Source: GCA-2746795 sp964643965 (GTDB lineage Bacteria; Chloroflexota; Anaerolineae; Promineifilales; Promineifilaceae). Taken from it: a stretch of DNA of 64,000 bases. Of the stretch, positions 32,737-39,783 are shown one piece after another. Numbering within the stretch: position 1 is the first letter of the stretch; every line of letters begins with the position of its first letter. The notes below the pieces were generated by a model that searched no databases, was not told where the DNA came from, and was given only the letters and a program-made list of their open reading frames with translations. The stretch is from assembly GCA_964643965.1 (NCBI GenBank), contig CAZXVH010000008.1, forward strand, positions 1 through 64,000, given 5' to 3'. A program made the translations under genes and the position numbers.

Positions 32737-33015
32737 ATGAAGGTGAATTTTTTTGCCACGCTGCGGCGCATTGCCGGGCAGAAGACGGTGGCGTTTGAGC
32801 TGGGGGATGGGGCTACTGCGCAGAATTTATTGGAGGCAATCTTAACAGAATTTCCTGACATGCGGGCGGAACTGCTGGATGAGCACGGGGAACTTTACCG
32901 GCATGTGCATTTGTTTATAAACGGCCGTGATGTCTACTTTTTGCCAGACAAAATGGCGGTGGTGATTCAGCCGACGGACAAAATCGATCTTTTCCCGGCT
33001 GTGGCTGGGGGCTGA
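32737..33015 (+). CDS. MoaD/ThiS-like sulfur carrier protein
   Basis: A 92-residue beta-grasp sulfur carrier. KVNFFATLRRIAG at the N-terminus, LFINGRDVYFL, and the C-terminal ...VAGG with the functional Gly-Gly tail match the MoaD family, whose thiocarboxylate supplies dithiolene sulfur to molybdopterin. GGAGG precedes ATG 32737. It lies before a tungsten/molybdenum-type oxidoreductase locus and overlaps the next gene by one base (TGATG). The NGR of the fold is written by a near-palindrome (AACGGCCGTG). Confidence 0.88.
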   Translation: MKVNFFATLRRIAGQKTVAFELGDGATAQNLLEAILTEFPDMRAELLDEHGELYRHVHLFINGRDVYFLPDKMAVVIQPTDKIDLFPAVAGG

Positions 33016-33272
33016 TGGCCAGATATGAACAGGTCGTGCGTAATTTGCCGTTGTGGTTGATGCGCGACTATTTGGCGGAAGTGGGGGGCGAAGCGCAGTC
33101 AGACACTCGCATCACGGGTGATGGTTGGGTTGTGACGTTGGAGCAAATCGAAGATTTTAAGCTGGGTTCTATTGTGGTGGGGCAGGTGCGTTTTCAGGCA
33201 GAAGGTGAGGAGCAAGCTGTGGCCGACATGTGGCTTCTGCTGAAGGATAAGATGATTAGGGCGGGGGGCTGA
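33015..33272 (+). CDS. DUF1952-like small protein coupled to MoaD
   Basis: An 85-residue protein, MARYEQVVRNLPLWLMRDYL then an alpha/beta pattern with GWVVTLEQIEDFKLGSIVVG, ending MIRAGG. It resembles the C-terminal domain that is fused to MoaD in a Thermus MoaD-related protein (DUF1952), here as a separate overlapping gene. The family call is from memory of the pattern. Its own C-terminal Gly-Gly is notable. It is probably involved in cofactor assembly for the adjacent AOR. Confidence 0.55.
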   Translation: MARYEQVVRNLPLWLMRDYLAEVGGEAQSDTRITGDGWVVTLEQIEDFKLGSIVVGQVRFQAEGEEQAVADMWLLLKDKMIRAGG

Positions 33273-33276
33273 AATG

Positions 33277-33310
33277 AAAAACGGCCGTTTCCTGCGAAAC
33301 GGCCGTTTTT
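33277..33310. terminator. Bidirectional intrinsic terminator built from two AACGGCCGTT copies
   Basis: A perfect 14-bp stem, AAAAACGGCCGTTT (33277-33290) and AAACGGCCGTTTTT (33297-33310), around the loop CCTGCG. An A-run lies on the left and a T-run on the right, so it works in both directions. It lies between the convergent ends of the DUF1952-like gene and the AOR gene. Confidence 0.9.
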
Positions 33311-33343
33311 ATTCAAACTCAAACATAAATACTCAATAACTCT

Positions 33344-35161
33344 CTAAAATACACCCAGCTCCTCTAACTTAGACATAGGCGCCACGCCATTCTCCCAGCC
33401 GCGTACTTCATAATATTCGACCAGCATGTCATCCAGTTCACACACATGCCCTTCCGAACCAGGCATTGTCGAGGGTTCCGTGGTGAAGCGTTTCGGCAAA
33501 TAATCGCTACCTTCGCGGAAGCCACACAGATTGTTGTAATGGCGTTCCAGATTGTAAATGCGTTCACCCGTTTCCATCACATCATCCATGGTGAAATCGA
33601 TGCCCACCATGGCCGCATACTGTGCCGCATACTCCTCGGCGCCCTCGGCAAACTGGCTGAACTTGCACAGATCCAGGCTGTCAGAGAAAGCAGACAGGTC
33701 TTGCAGAATCTTGGTGATTTCACCCTTGCCTTTCCACGCCAACGGATCGGCCGTGAGCGGGATCACACCCAATTCAACGGCCGGAGTGTAAGCGCGGAGA
33801 TGGCAAGCGCCCCGGTTGCTGGTGGCGTAGGCGATGCCCATGCCCTTCAGCCCACGTGGATCATACGCCGGAATGCCTTGCCCTTTCACTTCCATGCCAA
33901 TCGACGGATCTTCAAACTTGGCGGCCACGGCCTTAATGCCTTCGGCCAGCAAATCGCCAACGCCTTCACGGTAAGCCACTTTCCGGCCCATCTCGACCAT
34001 GCTGGGCACATCACCCCAGGCCAGGCCGTTGTTGCCATTGGTGTAGCCCCGCTCAGTGGCTTCCATGTAACAGGACATCACATCGCCAATTTCAATGGCA
34101 TCATAGCCATAATCATTGGCCTGATCGATCATCTTGGCGATAGAGGCGATGTCGTCATTGCCGCAGTTGGCGCCCATAGACCAGGCCGGTTCATATTCCA
34201 AGCTTTCCATCTGCAAACCGGCATACGGCCCTTCTTCAATGCGCACTTCTTTCTTGCAAGCCACCGGGCAAGCGTGACAGGTGGGATTGTTGACCAGGAT
34301 GTTTTCTTCCACATATTCACCGCTGATCAATTCCGCCCGTTCGCCAAAAGAGGTGACTTTGCTGTTGAAAGCGGGCAGCGCCCCCATATTGTTGGTGATG
34401 TTCATTAGGACGTTGGTGCCATACACAGAGAGACCACCTTTGCGTGGCGCAGTCAGGTTTTTCTCATCCATAATGGTGGCTAAAGCGCGTTGATGCGCCG
34501 GTTTCCAATCATCTTTGCGCACCGGTTTGGGGAAATTCTTCTTGGCTTTGACCACAATGGCTTTCAAATTTTTGCTGCCGCCGACACAGCCAGTACCGCC
34601 ACGGCCGGAAGCGCGGTCATCTTCATTCATCCAGCAGGCAAACTTCACCAGGTTCTCACCGGCCGGACCAATGGCAATCACTGTCAGGTCTTTTTCACCA
34701 TACTGTTCTTGCAGCAGGGGGATCACCTCATGTATGGTTTTGCCCCACAACTCGGAGGCGTCCCGTAATTCTAATGTACCATCTTCAATATAAGCATAAA
34801 CGGGCTTTTCTGCTTTGCCTTTGAAGATCAGGCCGTCGAATCCGGCCCAACGCAGCCGCGCCGCCGACCAGCCGCCGTGGTGGCTGTCAGTAATGGTTCC
34901 GGTCAGGGGAGATTTGGTAACCACTGCCATGCGGCCGCTCATATTGGCGGCCGTGCCGGTTAGCGGCCCATTCATAAAGCAAAGGATATTTTCTGGAGAA
35001 AGCGGGTCTACTTCCGGGCCATTCTCGAACACAAATTTGACGCCCAAGCCGCGACCACCAATAAATTTTCGCGCCCACTCTTCAGGCATACCTTTGTATT
35101 CGACTGTGCCTGAGGTTAAATCAACATGGGCAATTTTGTTTGCATAACCACCTAGTTCCAT
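33344..35161 (-). CDS. Aldehyde:ferredoxin oxidoreductase (tungsten/molybdenum pterin enzyme)
   Basis: A 605-residue AOR-family enzyme oxidising aldehydes (or a related substrate) to acids with ferredoxin. Domain 1 begins GGYANKIAHVDLTSGTVEYK with FIGGRGLG and GPLTGT. The [4Fe-4S] ligands are CHACPVACKKE and the later Cys in SLDLCKFSQF. The GRGGTGCVGGSKNLKAIVV pterin-binding segment is intact. Length is standard. Neighbours MoaD, a protoglobin-MoaD fusion and Mop supply or handle the cofactor. The organism is thus likely to have anaerobic or microaerobic metabolism. Confidence 0.95.
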   Translation of the reverse strand: MELGGYANKIAHVDLTSGTVEYKGMPEEWARKFIGGRGLGVKFVFENGPEVDPLSPENILCFMNGPLTGTAANMSGRMAVVTKSPLTGTITDSHHGGWSAARLRWAGFDGLIFKGKAEKPVYAYIEDGTLELRDASELWGKTIHEVIPLLQEQYGEKDLTVIAIGPAGENLVKFACWMNEDDRASGRGGTGCVGGSKNLKAIVVKAKKNFPKPVRKDDWKPAHQRALATIMDEKNLTAPRKGGLSVYGTNVLMNITNNMGALPAFNSKVTSFGERAELISGEYVEENILVNNPTCHACPVACKKEVRIEEGPYAGLQMESLEYEPAWSMGANCGNDDIASIAKMIDQANDYGYDAIEIGDVMSCYMEATERGYTNGNNGLAWGDVPSMVEMGRKVAYREGVGDLLAEGIKAVAAKFEDPSIGMEVKGQGIPAYDPRGLKGMGIAYATSNRGACHLRAYTPAVELGVIPLTADPLAWKGKGEITKILQDLSAFSDSLDLCKFSQFAEGAEEYAAQYAAMVGIDFTMDDVMETGERIYNLERHYNNLCGFREGSDYLPKRFTTEPSTMPGSEGHVCELDDMLVEYYEVRGWENGVAPMSKLEELGVF

Positions 35162-35211
35162 TTTTGCCTCCTACGCAAAATTCAAATATCTGAGACCAAC
35201 TTGTCTCTGTT

Positions 35212-35245
35212 AGAAGTTCAACTTCTCTGAGAAGTTGAACTTCTT
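35212..35245. repeat. Class F hairpin (AGAAGTTCAACTT...)
   Basis: AGAAGTTCAACTTCTC and GAGAAGTTGAACTTCT form a near-perfect palindromic hairpin between the AOR and protoglobin genes. Relatives lie at 38997-39032, 43368-43402 and 47276-47312. Confidence 0.9.
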
Positions 35246-35324
35246 GGTGCAAGTTATCTGGGTAGAGTATTTAAAGAAAACTATGTTCGTAAGGCGCCTC
35301 CTCTTCCCTGAGATGGGTTTGTGA

Positions 35325-36221
35325 TCACCGTCCTGGGGGGAAAATGCTCAGGGTATCTTCCTGATGAACTGGCATATCCAGCCCACCGCCGTAGGTGACA
35401 TTACGGCCGTTTAGCAAGATACGCCAACCACGCGGACGTGGCACATAGGACGGATTCAGTTCCACCCAGTTGGAATCCCGTTTTTCATGGGAATGCCAGA
35501 CCCGTTCCAGGGCAAAGGTACGGGCATGTGGGTGATAGTTGAAAAATTTACGCAGTACGGCTTCGACGGATTCGCCATCATTGACATGAACGGTGACTTG
35601 CGCCTGACCTACCATAGAGCGCATCCGACCAAAGAGGGAAATGGGCACGGCCACATCGCCATCATCATAATCTCGGGCCAGTTCATAACCGAGATACATC
35701 ATTTGCAGCTGCACAGACAGGTATTTTTGCCAACCGGCCAGGGCGGGGGCAGCCACATCGCCGGCAATATTGGCTTCTAACATGAAGCGGGCAAAGGTGG
35801 CGCCAACCAGGCCGATGGAGGTGGTGATGTAGGCGGTGGGGGTGTGGATCTGCCGGGGGCCGTGCCCGGCGTGGAATTTTCCGGCGCGAAAGAGGTAGTA
35901 GGCAAACTCATCACTGGTATCCATGCCGATGACGCGGGCCAACCATACCATGAAGAAGCGACGCCGCTCTTCTAAATGTTTTTCATCAGCGCCGCTTTCC
36001 CAGCCTAAAATTGCGGCCGTTTCTGGCACAGAGAGCAGGTAATTATAAGTATCGACAACCAGTTCGGGGGCGCGGCGCATGAGAACTTCTACAGTGCGCG
36101 ACATGGCAAGCTTGTCTTGAGCGTTTAAGCCAATGAAACTGAGTAAACGCTGCCATTCTTCGGCCGGTTCAGGAGCCAGGTTATGCAGTTCGAGGGGGGT
36201 GGTTTTTGTGTCAGTTTGCAT
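35325..36221 (-). CDS. Protoglobin domain fused to a MoaD-like beta-grasp domain
   Basis: A 298-residue protein. Residues about 15-195 form a protoglobin/globin-coupled-sensor domain: LLSFIGLNAQDKLAMSRT, then the proximal-His region FRAGKFHAGHGPRQIHTPTAY and a long C-terminal helix. Residues about 205-298 form a MoaD/ThiS-like domain: VTVHVNDGESVEAVLRKFF, ILLNGRNVTYGGGLDM, DTLSIFPPGR. The tail ends PPGR, not Gly-Gly, so thiocarboxylation is unlikely and the domain may be a docking or decoy fold. The start at 36221 follows AAGGTGA. The gene sits between AOR and Mop, pointing to gas or redox sensing tied to pterin enzymes (inference). Confidence 0.75.
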   Translation of the reverse strand: MQTDTKTTPLELHNLAPEPAEEWQRLLSFIGLNAQDKLAMSRTVEVLMRRAPELVVDTYNYLLSVPETAAILGWESGADEKHLEERRRFFMVWLARVIGMDTSDEFAYYLFRAGKFHAGHGPRQIHTPTAYITTSIGLVGATFARFMLEANIAGDVAAPALAGWQKYLSVQLQMMYLGYELARDYDDGDVAVPISLFGRMRSMVGQAQVTVHVNDGESVEAVLRKFFNYHPHARTFALERVWHSHEKRDSNWVELNPSYVPRPRGWRILLNGRNVTYGGGLDMPVHQEDTLSIFPPGR

Positions 36222-36390
36222 AAAGGTCACCTTCATTTGTTGGGGTACTATGCACAGTATACTCAAAAGGAATTGTATCTGCAATGCGGCCGTTGGTAGG
36301 GTATGCGGAATCTTTCGTTGAGCTTATCTGTGAATTCCCTTAGTCGCTGGTCGTTTTTAATTTAGCGGTTTGAATACGTCCCGCTAGAGC

Positions 36391-36431
36391 GTAAGCGTTC
36401 TCTTATCAGGATTTTATTTGTGAACGCTTAC
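36391..36431. promoter_or_regulatory. Operator-like 10-bp inverted repeat upstream of mop
   Basis: GTAAGCGTTC (36391-36400) and GAACGCTTAC (36422-36431) are exact inverted copies whose centres are 31 bases apart, three helical turns. A shorter hairpin TAGCGG/CCGCTA (36363-36386) lies beside it. The position 85 bases before mop suggests a regulator site in the 294-bp gap between the protoglobin and mop genes. No regulator can be named. Confidence 0.55.
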
Positions 36432-36515
36432 TTAGCTCTTTCAAAAGGGCGGTGTGATTGTGTTAAAATCCCCGCTCTTATTTTATTTTATTTTAGCTCT
36501 GGAGGTTGTTTCATC

Positions 36516-36725
36516 ATGAGAACAAGTGCGCGTAATATGCTCAAAGGCGTCATTAAAGCGGTAACGCATGGCGCTGTGAATTCGGAAGTGGTGGTGGCTT
36601 TGCCCGATGGCACGGAGATCGTGTCCATTATCACCAAAGGCTCTGCCCAGAATTTAGAGCTGACAGTGGGCAAGGAAGTGTATGCCATGATCAAAGCCAG
36701 CAATGTCATGATCGCGACGGAATAG
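36516..36725 (+). CDS. Mop-type molybdopterin/oxyanion-binding protein
   Basis: A 69-residue TOBE/Mop protein: SARNMLKGVIKAVTHGAVNS, SEVVVALPDG, GKEVYAMIKASNVMIA. Mop proteins bind molybdate or tungstate and buffer it for cofactor synthesis. GGAGG precedes ATG 36516. It fits the neighbouring AOR and MoaD genes. Confidence 0.93.
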   Translation: MRTSARNMLKGVIKAVTHGAVNSEVVVALPDGTEIVSIITKGSAQNLELTVGKEVYAMIKASNVMIATE

Positions 36726-36728
36726 GAT

Positions 36729-37304
36729 ATGATTGATTTCTCGCCTGTAAAAAACAAGGAAATGAGCCTGGCTAAGTTTGCCTCTGGCTTTACAAGGGCA
36801 GATTTGCGCGATCTCACCAATGAGATGGTAGATCACATGATGGGCTTGATTGCCGATTGTACGGATGCCGATGTAGTTTTTGTGCCAGTTGACCCCGATG
36901 CCAATGATACGTATGCCGCTGATGACGCTGAGGCTGATTTGGCGTGGACGTTGGGGCATGTAATTGTGCATGTGACGGCCTCGGCGGAAGAAAGTGCGTT
37001 TACGGCGGCGGAGTTGGCGCGGGGTGTTGAATTCCACGGCCGTTCTCGTTATGAAGTCCCCTGGCAAACCATTACCACCATCCAGCAGTGTCGGGATCGC
37101 CTGGAAGAATCGCGCCGGATGCGTTTGGCGACCCTGGATGTGTGGCCGGATGAGCCACATCTGGAGGTCACGTATGAACCGTGGCCGGGTGCGTCAGCCC
37201 TGAATGCCATAGGCCGCTTTATCGGCGGTTTCTGGCATGATGTGGACCATTTAGGGCAGATTGCGGAAATTGTGCGCCAGGCGAAGGCGGCGCGTGAACG
37301 GTAA
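36729..37304 (+). CDS. DinB-family metal-binding protein
   Basis: A 191-residue four-helix-bundle protein of the DinB/YfiT type. Likely metal ligands are in TLGHVIVHVTASAEE and the C-terminal FWHDVDHLGQIAEIVRQ. Family members include thiol transferases and uncharacterised stress proteins. The gene begins 3 bases after mop, so it is co-transcribed. Substrate unknown. Confidence 0.75.
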   Translation: MIDFSPVKNKEMSLAKFASGFTRADLRDLTNEMVDHMMGLIADCTDADVVFVPVDPDANDTYAADDAEADLAWTLGHVIVHVTASAEESAFTAAELARGVEFHGRSRYEVPWQTITTIQQCRDRLEESRRMRLATLDVWPDEPHLEVTYEPWPGASALNAIGRFIGGFWHDVDHLGQIAEIVRQAKAARER

Positions 37305-37305
37305 T

Positions 37306-37347
37306 CGGTGGAAAGTGGACAGTTTACAGTGAACAGTGGACGGTGGG
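37306..37347. repeat. Class A mini-repeat
   Basis: GTGGACAGTTTACAGTGAAC units directly after the DinB-like gene. The remaining gap to 37525 contains one exact palindrome (37431) and no gene. Confidence 0.75.
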
Positions 37348-37524
37348 GGAGCTGGTTTGGCCGTTTGCTGGGGATGGTAGGGTGGTGGAGAGTGCTTTTG
37401 TAGATTTGGTAAAGTTGAGCGGATTGGGGAAACGGCCGTTTCTCTACTGAGAAGCAGCCGCACGGTCTAATGTGGCGCGAAAGTTGGGGGTGTTTGTTTA
37501 GAGTGGGAAAGGTATGATCCAGCC

Positions 37525-38199
37525 ATGTCTGAAGATCAAGATATTGTCGAACCCGTGACAGCGCGGAAAAAACGGAAGGGATGTTTGCTGTTTTTGCTCT
37601 TGTTGCTGGGGGTGATGAGTTTGCCCTGGTTGTGGCGAACGGCCGTTAAGCTCGTCTATGCCCGTCAAATTTACACAGTAGAAACGGCGCCCGCTAAAAA
37701 GGTTGCGGTTGTGTTTGGGGCGGCGGTGTATGGTGACCGTTTGAGTGCGGTGCTGAAGGATAGGGTGGAAACGGCCGTTGCCCTCTATGAAGCCGGTCTC
37801 GTGGACAAAATCATCATGAGCGGCGACAATCAAACCCTGCAATACGACGAACCCAGCGCCATGGTGGCCTATGCTGTAGAACAAGGGATGCCGTCAGAAG
37901 CCGTCCAACCAGATTACGGCGGCCGTCGTACTTATGATACCTGCTACCGCGCCCGGCACATCTTCCAGGCGGAAGCAGTCATCCTGGTGACCCAGAAATT
38001 CCACCTACCCCGCGCTTTATTTACCTGCCAGATGTTGGGGCTAGACAGTATCGGCGTGGCCGCAGATAAACAGCCGTATCGCGGCGCACGCTGGTATGAA
38101 CTGCGGGAAACCGCGGCGACATTGATCGCTTTGCGTGATGTGCTGCTGCAAACGCCGCCACCCGTCTTGGGAGAACCGATCCCCCTGAACTTGAATTGA
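37525..38199 (+). CDS. SanA/YdcF-like DUF218 membrane protein
   Basis: A 224-residue protein with an N-terminal TM segment (CLLFLLLLLGVMSLPWLW) and a DUF218 domain: VAVVFGAAVYGDRLSAVLKDR, KIIMSGDNQ, DYGGRRTYDTCYRA, VTQKFHLPRAL. SanA and ElyC members affect envelope barrier function and peptidoglycan or lipid-carrier metabolism. The catalytic activity is unproven. Confidence 0.88.
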   Translation: MSEDQDIVEPVTARKKRKGCLLFLLLLLGVMSLPWLWRTAVKLVYARQIYTVETAPAKKVAVVFGAAVYGDRLSAVLKDRVETAVALYEAGLVDKIIMSGDNQTLQYDEPSAMVAYAVEQGMPSEAVQPDYGGRRTYDTCYRARHIFQAEAVILVTQKFHLPRALFTCQMLGLDSIGVAADKQPYRGARWYELRETAATLIALRDVLLQTPPPVLGEPIPLNLN

Positions 38200-38204
38200 C
38201 AGCC

Positions 38205-38266
38205 TGGGAGCGCGGACAGCCTGTCCGCTCTTTGCGAACTTGCGGACAGGCTGTCCGCGCTCCCAA
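38205..38266. repeat. Class E hairpin, long form
   Basis: GGGAGCGCGGACAGCCTGTC on one side and GGCTGTCCGCGCTCCC on the other, with a second short CGGACAG/CTGTCCG pair in the loop. It fills the gap between the SanA-like and methyltransferase genes. Confidence 0.85.
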
Positions 38267-38295
38267 TAGCTGCAAAAGGAAAAGCATAAACCCCC

Positions 38296-39015
38296 ATGGC
38301 AAAACGAAAACACAAACGTGAGTCCGCTGAACTGTACGCCCAAGTTTTACAACTAGCGGCCGACTCCCTGTCAGCAGGGCGCGAAGATTTCCGCAATGAC
38401 CAGGGGCAGCGCTTTCTCGATGAGATGCGGCTGGAAATGGAGATAGTAGCCAGCCCCACATCCTCCCCTCCCCCAGAATTGCCCATGATGAAAAAATTCC
38501 GCTTTCAGCTATTGCATCGCTGGCTGCTGGCAAACATGGCTCCCTGCCGCATGGTCGATGTGGGTGGCGGCAAAGGGTTGTTGTCTTATCTTCTTCAGGA
38601 AAGCGATTGGCAAACGGCCGTTATCGACCCTGTTAACCAGGCGCTGCCCACCAAATACAAAGATCTGAATAGTAATAAACAGACAACTATCTCGCCCCAA
38701 GAAAAAGTGACACGGTTCAATGATGAATTTCAGCCCCATTTTGCCCAGGATGTTGACCTGTTAGTGGCGATGCACGCCCACGGCTGCAATATCCAAATGA
38801 TTGATGCCGCCTTGCACTATGGTTGTGACTTAATCCTCTTGCCTTGTTGCGTCATTCATGAACCCATCTTACCGCCAGCCGGGGTGCCGTGGATTGAATG
38901 GTTGGTGTCTTACATTATTGAGAAAGGCTTTCTGGTGGCGCCCTTTCGCCTCAACTTCAAAGGGCAGAACATTGGCATGTATGCCCGGCCACGCTCAGAA
39001 GTTCAACTTTTCTAA
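38296..39015 (+). CDS. SAM-dependent methyltransferase (METTL25/TRM13-like)
   Basis: A 239-residue Rossmann methyltransferase. Motif I is MVDVGGGKGLLSYLL, motif II is TAVIDPVNQ, and LLVAMHAHGCNIQMIDAAL plus LILLPCCVIHEP recall the HACG/PCC signature of METTL25/TRM13 proteins. The substrate, perhaps tRNA, is not known. The last residues (SEVQLF) and stop codon come from a class F hairpin repeat at 38997, so the C-terminus is set by the repeat. Confidence 0.7.
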   Translation: MAKRKHKRESAELYAQVLQLAADSLSAGREDFRNDQGQRFLDEMRLEMEIVASPTSSPPPELPMMKKFRFQLLHRWLLANMAPCRMVDVGGGKGLLSYLLQESDWQTAVIDPVNQALPTKYKDLNSNKQTTISPQEKVTRFNDEFQPHFAQDVDLLVAMHAHGCNIQMIDAALHYGCDLILLPCCVIHEPILPPAGVPWIEWLVSYIIEKGFLVAPFRLNFKGQNIGMYARPRSEVQLF

Positions 39016-39032
39016 AAACGTTGAACTTCTTG
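38997..39032. repeat. Class F hairpin overlapping the methyltransferase stop
   Basis: AGAAGTTCAACTTTTCTAAA and ACGTTGAACTTCT. The left arm is translated and contains the methyltransferase stop codon. Confidence 0.85.
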
Positions 39033-39080
39033 GTTCATATTAGCATCTCCCCTCTTTACGCTTCGTTTTTTCGTCAAGCA

Positions 39081-39482
39081 CTAGACCGACCAATCGACTA
39101 CATCTAAACCTTGAACACGATTGAACTCTCTGGTGTTATTGGTGACAACAGTGGCGTTGAGGCTTAAGGCATGAGCGGCAATGAGCATATCCAGGGAACC
39201 AATGGGAGTTCCTTTTGTTTCAAGTAATGCTCTCACTTCGCCATATTTGTGTGCGGCTAATTCATCAAATTCTGCGATGATGAGAGGGAGTAGGAACTGC
39301 GCCAGGGCCTGCTGATTTTTCTGAGGGAATTGGCTTTTAGCAATGCCATATTGCAATTCGGCAACGGTAATAGTAGAAACACCGATGTCGCCTGCCTTAT
39401 GTTCTTGAAAACGTTGCCTCAGTTCAGGTGATTTTTCCTTGATGAGAAAAATACAAATATTTGTATCCAACAAGAACTTCAC
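39081..39482 (-). CDS. vapC: VapC-family PIN toxin
   Basis: A 133-residue PIN-domain RNase. Acidic residues are in FLLDTNICIFLIK, VAELQYGI, GSLDMLIAAHAL and TNNTREFNRV, giving the D-E-D-D site. VapC toxins cleave initiator tRNA or rRNA. It overlaps vapB by 4 bases in the usual antitoxin-first order. Confidence 0.95.
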   Translation of the reverse strand: MKFLLDTNICIFLIKEKSPELRQRFQEHKAGDIGVSTITVAELQYGIAKSQFPQKNQQALAQFLLPLIIAEFDELAAHKYGEVRALLETKGTPIGSLDMLIAAHALSLNATVVTNNTREFNRVQGLDVVDWSV

Positions 39483-39712
39483 GGGAATAGCTCTTCGCGG
39501 ATTTGTTGCTCTGGTTGGTTGCGCTCGGTCATAAAATCGTCAGAGAACTGGTCAAGACTGTCAAACAAGGTGTCCCAGGGCGCATCGTAGGGAATAAGCA
39601 CTACACTATTGCCTGACTTTTTGATGAAGACTTTAGTGCCTTCAAACCGATATAATTTTGGCAAACGCACCGCTTGGGAACGGCCGTTCATGAATAGTTT
39701 TGCAGTTTCCAT
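39479..39712 (-). CDS. vapB: VapB-family antitoxin
   Basis: A 77-residue AbrB-type (SpoVT) antitoxin: METAKLFMNGRSQAVRLP, then FEGTKVFIKKSGNSVVLIP. The C-terminal acidic part binds VapC. The conserved NGR of the DNA-binding fold is written by an exact AACGGCCGTT palindrome at 39679. The start at 39712 follows AGGTG. Confidence 0.93.
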   Translation of the reverse strand: METAKLFMNGRSQAVRLPKLYRFEGTKVFIKKSGNSVVLIPYDAPWDTLFDSLDQFSDDFMTERNQPEQQIREELFP

Positions 39713-39783
39713 CATCACCTCTCGAAAAAGTATATGCAATAAGTATATACCAAACGATTGGAAAGTAGCAAGTCCCAAAATAA

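Noticed and set aside
36222..36515. Molybdenum-cofactor riboswitch before mop
   Set aside because: Hairpins are present but do not show the Moco RNA core that I can recall; an operator is as likely.
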